DNA from: an uncultured Caryophanales bacterium
Lineage (GTDB): Bacteria > Bacillota_I > Bacilli_A > RF39 > UBA660
Direction: 5' to 3'
NCBI GenBank assembly: GCA_947168625.1
Contig: CAMVMQ010000038.1
Location: forward strand, 1-7,778
Length of the DNA: 7,778 nucleotides
The position numbers were made by a program, and so were the translations under genes. Positions within the stretch are counted from its first letter, which is position 1; the number at the start of each line of letters is the position of its first letter. Shown here in pieces: positions 5,994 to 7,778 of the stretch. The notes below the pieces were generated by a model. It was not told the origin of the DNA and did no database searches. It saw only the letters and a list, made by a program, of their open reading frames with translations.

Positions 5994-7469
5994 TTATTTT
6001 ATATCTTCTTTTAATTTATTATAGATTTTAACCATAGCATAAGTATCTAGCCAACAATATTTAAGCATATTAGTTCTAAGCTTTTCTTCCTTATCTTTAG
6101 AAAGCTTAGATAAAGAAAGATAAGCATTTGAAGCTTCGTCTCCCTTATGAACATCTTCTAAATTATGATAATCTAATGTTTTATCATTAGGAAATAACGC
6201 AGGTAATACTTTCTTTATTGAAGCTGATCCATACATTTCTTTTACATAATATTGATGATTTTTAAATGGAGGAAGTAAATCTTTAATACCGTCTCTAATA
6301 TTAAGTAAATGACTACTATAATCTGGAAATAACAAAGCCATCTCTTTCAATCTTGTCTTTTCAAATGAATCATTATAGACAAGTATACAAGAATTGAGAG
6401 GAATATCGTCACATAATTGTTTAGATAACCCATACATAGGATTTCCATTATAGTCACAACTTAAATATTCCTTATGATATAACTTTCCACCTTCCTCAAG
6501 ATAATAATGAAGACTATACTGAAAACATATCTGCTGATAAGGTCTAGTTCCATCAATCTTAGGAATTGCTTCCTGATAAGATTCAAAATCTAAAAAATAT
6601 AAAGGGTAAGTAAAAGAATCAAGTAAACTTTTAATAGAAGGTTTATCAATCTTTGGTTCTAAATCATATAGTTCAAACATCATTTGCTCACGAGCTTTAT
6701 CACTAAAAGCATTTGTTTTTAATAATTCCTCGTAAGTTACTTTACCTTGATAATACATATCTAATTTCTTAGAAAAGAAAGTACTACATCCAACATCAAA
6801 GACATTAGGCCGTGGCAATGACCTAGTACAGTAACTAAAAAAAGGACAAGGATAAGGGTTCTTACAACTAAGTGATAAATCAGTATTAATTTCTGTTTTA
6901 TTACGTAATATATCCTTAAATTTAGTAATATTTTCTAAAACCACATCAAGATTAAGAATATTAGTTACATTTTTGATCTTAAAATATTTATGAATATCTA
7001 ACTCTCCATCTTTAATATAATCACTATTAACATAAACAATATAAGCATTCTTAACTTTTAAACCATTCTTTTTTAAAACCCATACTTGATAAGAAATATC
7101 ATCAATATAAATATCCTTAATATCAGTTGAAGATTTAACTTCATATACTTCTACACCATCAGAATCATTCTTTAAAATATCTATTGAACAGAAATTATTA
7201 TCATAAGCAAATGAAGCTTCACAAATAATATTAGGAGAATCTTCTAAAGCAATTATAGTATCTTTAATCATATTATCAAAGCCCTTATCAAAATCTATGA
7301 GAGTATAAGTGTCACCAAATAAATGACGTGCTAATTCCCCAACTAAATTACCACTTTCTAAGACACTATCACTTTCTACTTCACTTGCCTCTTCCTTCTT
7401 AAACATAGATAACCATAATAATTTACAACAACGTACTCCTAAAGTATATTTAGATTTAGATAAGTTCAT
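5994..7469 (-). CDS. DUF2779-type protein: Cas4/RecB-like nuclease domain fused to a DEDD/RNase H-like domain
   Basis: A 491-residue cytoplasmic protein that I recognise as the DUF2779 class. The N-terminal half reads as a PD-(D/E)XK nuclease of Cas4/RecB type: a Tyr-x5-Cys-Cys-Lys-x2-Trp start (Cys14/Cys15), Glu84, Asp97 (SIDIL), the E-x-K motif Glu110/Lys112 (YEVKSS) and Gln128 (SYQVW). Cys202, Cys208 and Cys214, spaced C-x5-C-x5-C, with Cys14 or Cys15 could bind a 4Fe-4S cluster as in Cas4 and AddB. The C-terminal half (about 285-491) has YFLDFES (Asp294/Glu296), VYNDSFEK (Asp367) and YCWLDT (Asp475), the layout of a DEDD-type 3'-5' exonuclease or RNase H-like fold. The family is known; activity, polarity and role are inferred. 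The ATG follows AAGGAGG by 5 nt. The leader is long (about 130 nt from the best promoter). It is first in an apparent operon with an ABC exporter 32 bases downstream. Confidence 0.9.
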   Translation of the reverse strand: MNLSKSKYTLGVRCCKLLWLSMFKKEEASEVESDSVLESGNLVGELARHLFGDTYTLIDFDKGFDNMIKDTIIALEDSPNIICEASFAYDNNFCSIDILKNDSDGVEVYEVKSSTDIKDIYIDDISYQVWVLKKNGLKVKNAYIVYVNSDYIKDGELDIHKYFKIKNVTNILNLDVVLENITKFKDILRNKTEINTDLSLSCKNPYPCPFFSYCTRSLPRPNVFDVGCSTFFSKKLDMYYQGKVTYEELLKTNAFSDKAREQMMFELYDLEPKIDKPSIKSLLDSFTYPLYFLDFESYQEAIPKIDGTRPYQQICFQYSLHYYLEEGGKLYHKEYLSCDYNGNPMYGLSKQLCDDIPLNSCILVYNDSFEKTRLKEMALLFPDYSSHLLNIRDGIKDLLPPFKNHQYYVKEMYGSASIKKVLPALFPNDKTLDYHNLEDVHKGDEASNAYLSLSKLSKDKEEKLRTNMLKYCWLDTYAMVKIYNKLKEDIK

Positions 7470-7587
7470 ACTTCCTCCTTATATTATTTATCTTTTCGAT
7501 TATAAACACCATAATAATCTTCACTATCTTTTCATCAAGTAGCTCCGTTTTTAAAATTATAATAAAATCCTTATGTAGATTTCATAC

Positions 7588-7617
7588 TATCACATATAGT
7601 TAAATTATATCACATAT
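7588..7617. repeat. 10-bp direct repeat at the DUF2779 operon promoter
   Basis: TATCACATAT occurs exactly at 7588-7597 and again at 7608-7617, 20 bp apart start to start, close to two helical turns. The right copy overlaps the extended -10 box and the left copy lies just downstream, near the expected transcription start. The left copy also sits in a palindrome, ACTAT-N5-ATAGT (7586-7600). Placement and phasing suggest an operator for a repressor. Confidence 0.45.
7604..7612 (-). promoter_or_regulatory. Extended -10 promoter element for the DUF2779-ABC operon
   Basis: TGATATAAT on the minus strand is an exact TGnTATAAT extended -10 element, which can work without a good -35. The sequence 17 bases upstream (TTTTAT) is a poor -35 match. 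It is the best promoter candidate before the operon and would give a leader of about 130 nt. Confidence 0.45.
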
Positions 7618-7735
7618 CAAACACAAATAAAACTAAAGAGACAATAATTTTACATTTAATAAAAATCTAATTACATACAATTAAATATAAAAAGTATTAT
7701 TTTTATAGTTTAATAATTACATTCCCTTAATATAT

Positions 7736-7767
7736 AAAAAAACGAAGACACATTAATTCGTGTCCTC
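7736..7767 (-). terminator. Rho-independent terminator of a gene beyond the right edge
   Basis: On the minus strand GAGGACAC (7767-7760) pairs with GTGTCTTC (7751-7744), seven Watson-Crick pairs plus one G-U, around an 8-nt loop. One G and then seven T (7742-7736) follow. The G-U pair becomes an A-C mismatch on the plus strand, and the T-run is only on the minus side, so it acts on a minus-strand transcript entering from the right. The gene or RNA it ends is outside the window. Confidence 0.75.
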
Positions 7768-7778
7768 TTCAGGGGGCA

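Larger units (their letters stand above)
7470..7778. other. Intergenic region upstream of the DUF2779 gene
   Basis: No credible gene is seen here on either strand. It holds, from right to left, the end of an unseen minus-strand transcript with its terminator (7736-7767), a featureless AT-rich stretch (about 7620-7735), an extended -10 promoter with a direct repeat (7588-7617), and a leader of about 130 nt ending in AAGGAGG next to the DUF2779 start. Further TATAAT matches occur on the minus strand at 7556-7561 and 7499-7504 without convincing -35 boxes. Confidence 0.6.

Noticed and set aside
5994..7469. Cas4 of a CRISPR-Cas locus
   Set aside because: The N-terminal domain is Cas4-like, but the whole protein matches the DUF2779 layout. 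No CRISPR repeats or other cas genes are present in the window.
7456..7512. 18-codon leader ORF overlapping the DUF2779 start
   Set aside because: It has no ribosome binding site and no informative codon run. Such short frames are expected by chance.
7736..7778. Riboswitch or T-box leader for the DUF2779 operon
   Set aside because: Only a terminator hairpin and about ten more bases are visible. The terminator sits about 120 bases before the likely operon promoter, so it more likely ends the preceding transcript.

Overview
The window is very AT-rich, and every gene I can support lies on the minus strand. Strong AAGGAGG-type ribosome binding sites, TATAAT-like promoters and short-stem/T-run terminators point to a low-GC Firmicute. 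My best guess is a gut-associated Bacilli or Mollicutes-related lineage. The standard code fits: visible Trp codons are TGG and no intact gene has an in-frame TGA.

Layout, in the direction of transcription (right to left). At the right edge (7736-7767) is a minus-strand terminator for something beyond the window. It is followed by a spacer holding an extended -10 promoter and a 10-bp direct repeat. Then comes a likely three-gene operon (7469-4168). Its first gene is a 491-residue DUF2779-type protein joining a Cas4/RecB-like nuclease, with an Fe-S-type cysteine set, to a DEDD/RNase H-like domain. The other two genes are the ATPase and permease of a DrrAB-like ABC-2 exporter. The spacer at 3874-4167 holds a weak terminator-like hairpin, an 11-bp perfect inverted repeat and a promoter whose spacer carries a run of six G.

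Next is a gene of about 314 codons, broken by a single-base frameshift in a T5 run (3450-3454). The rejoined protein has features that suggest an ADP-ribosyltransferase-like fold. An unrecognised 96-residue protein overlaps its 3' end by 23 bp, and a hairpin/T-run terminator overlaps that gene's stop codon. Last, with its own promoter, is a nearly complete PMCA-type calcium P-type ATPase that runs off the left edge.

The least explained part is the broken ART-like gene with its small overlapping partner. The evidence for a frameshift is tight: only about 10 bases could contain it. The ART assignment is motif reading and needs a profile or structure search. The other genes are recognisable families, although putting the DUF2779 nuclease and the exporter in one operon is unusual enough to note.
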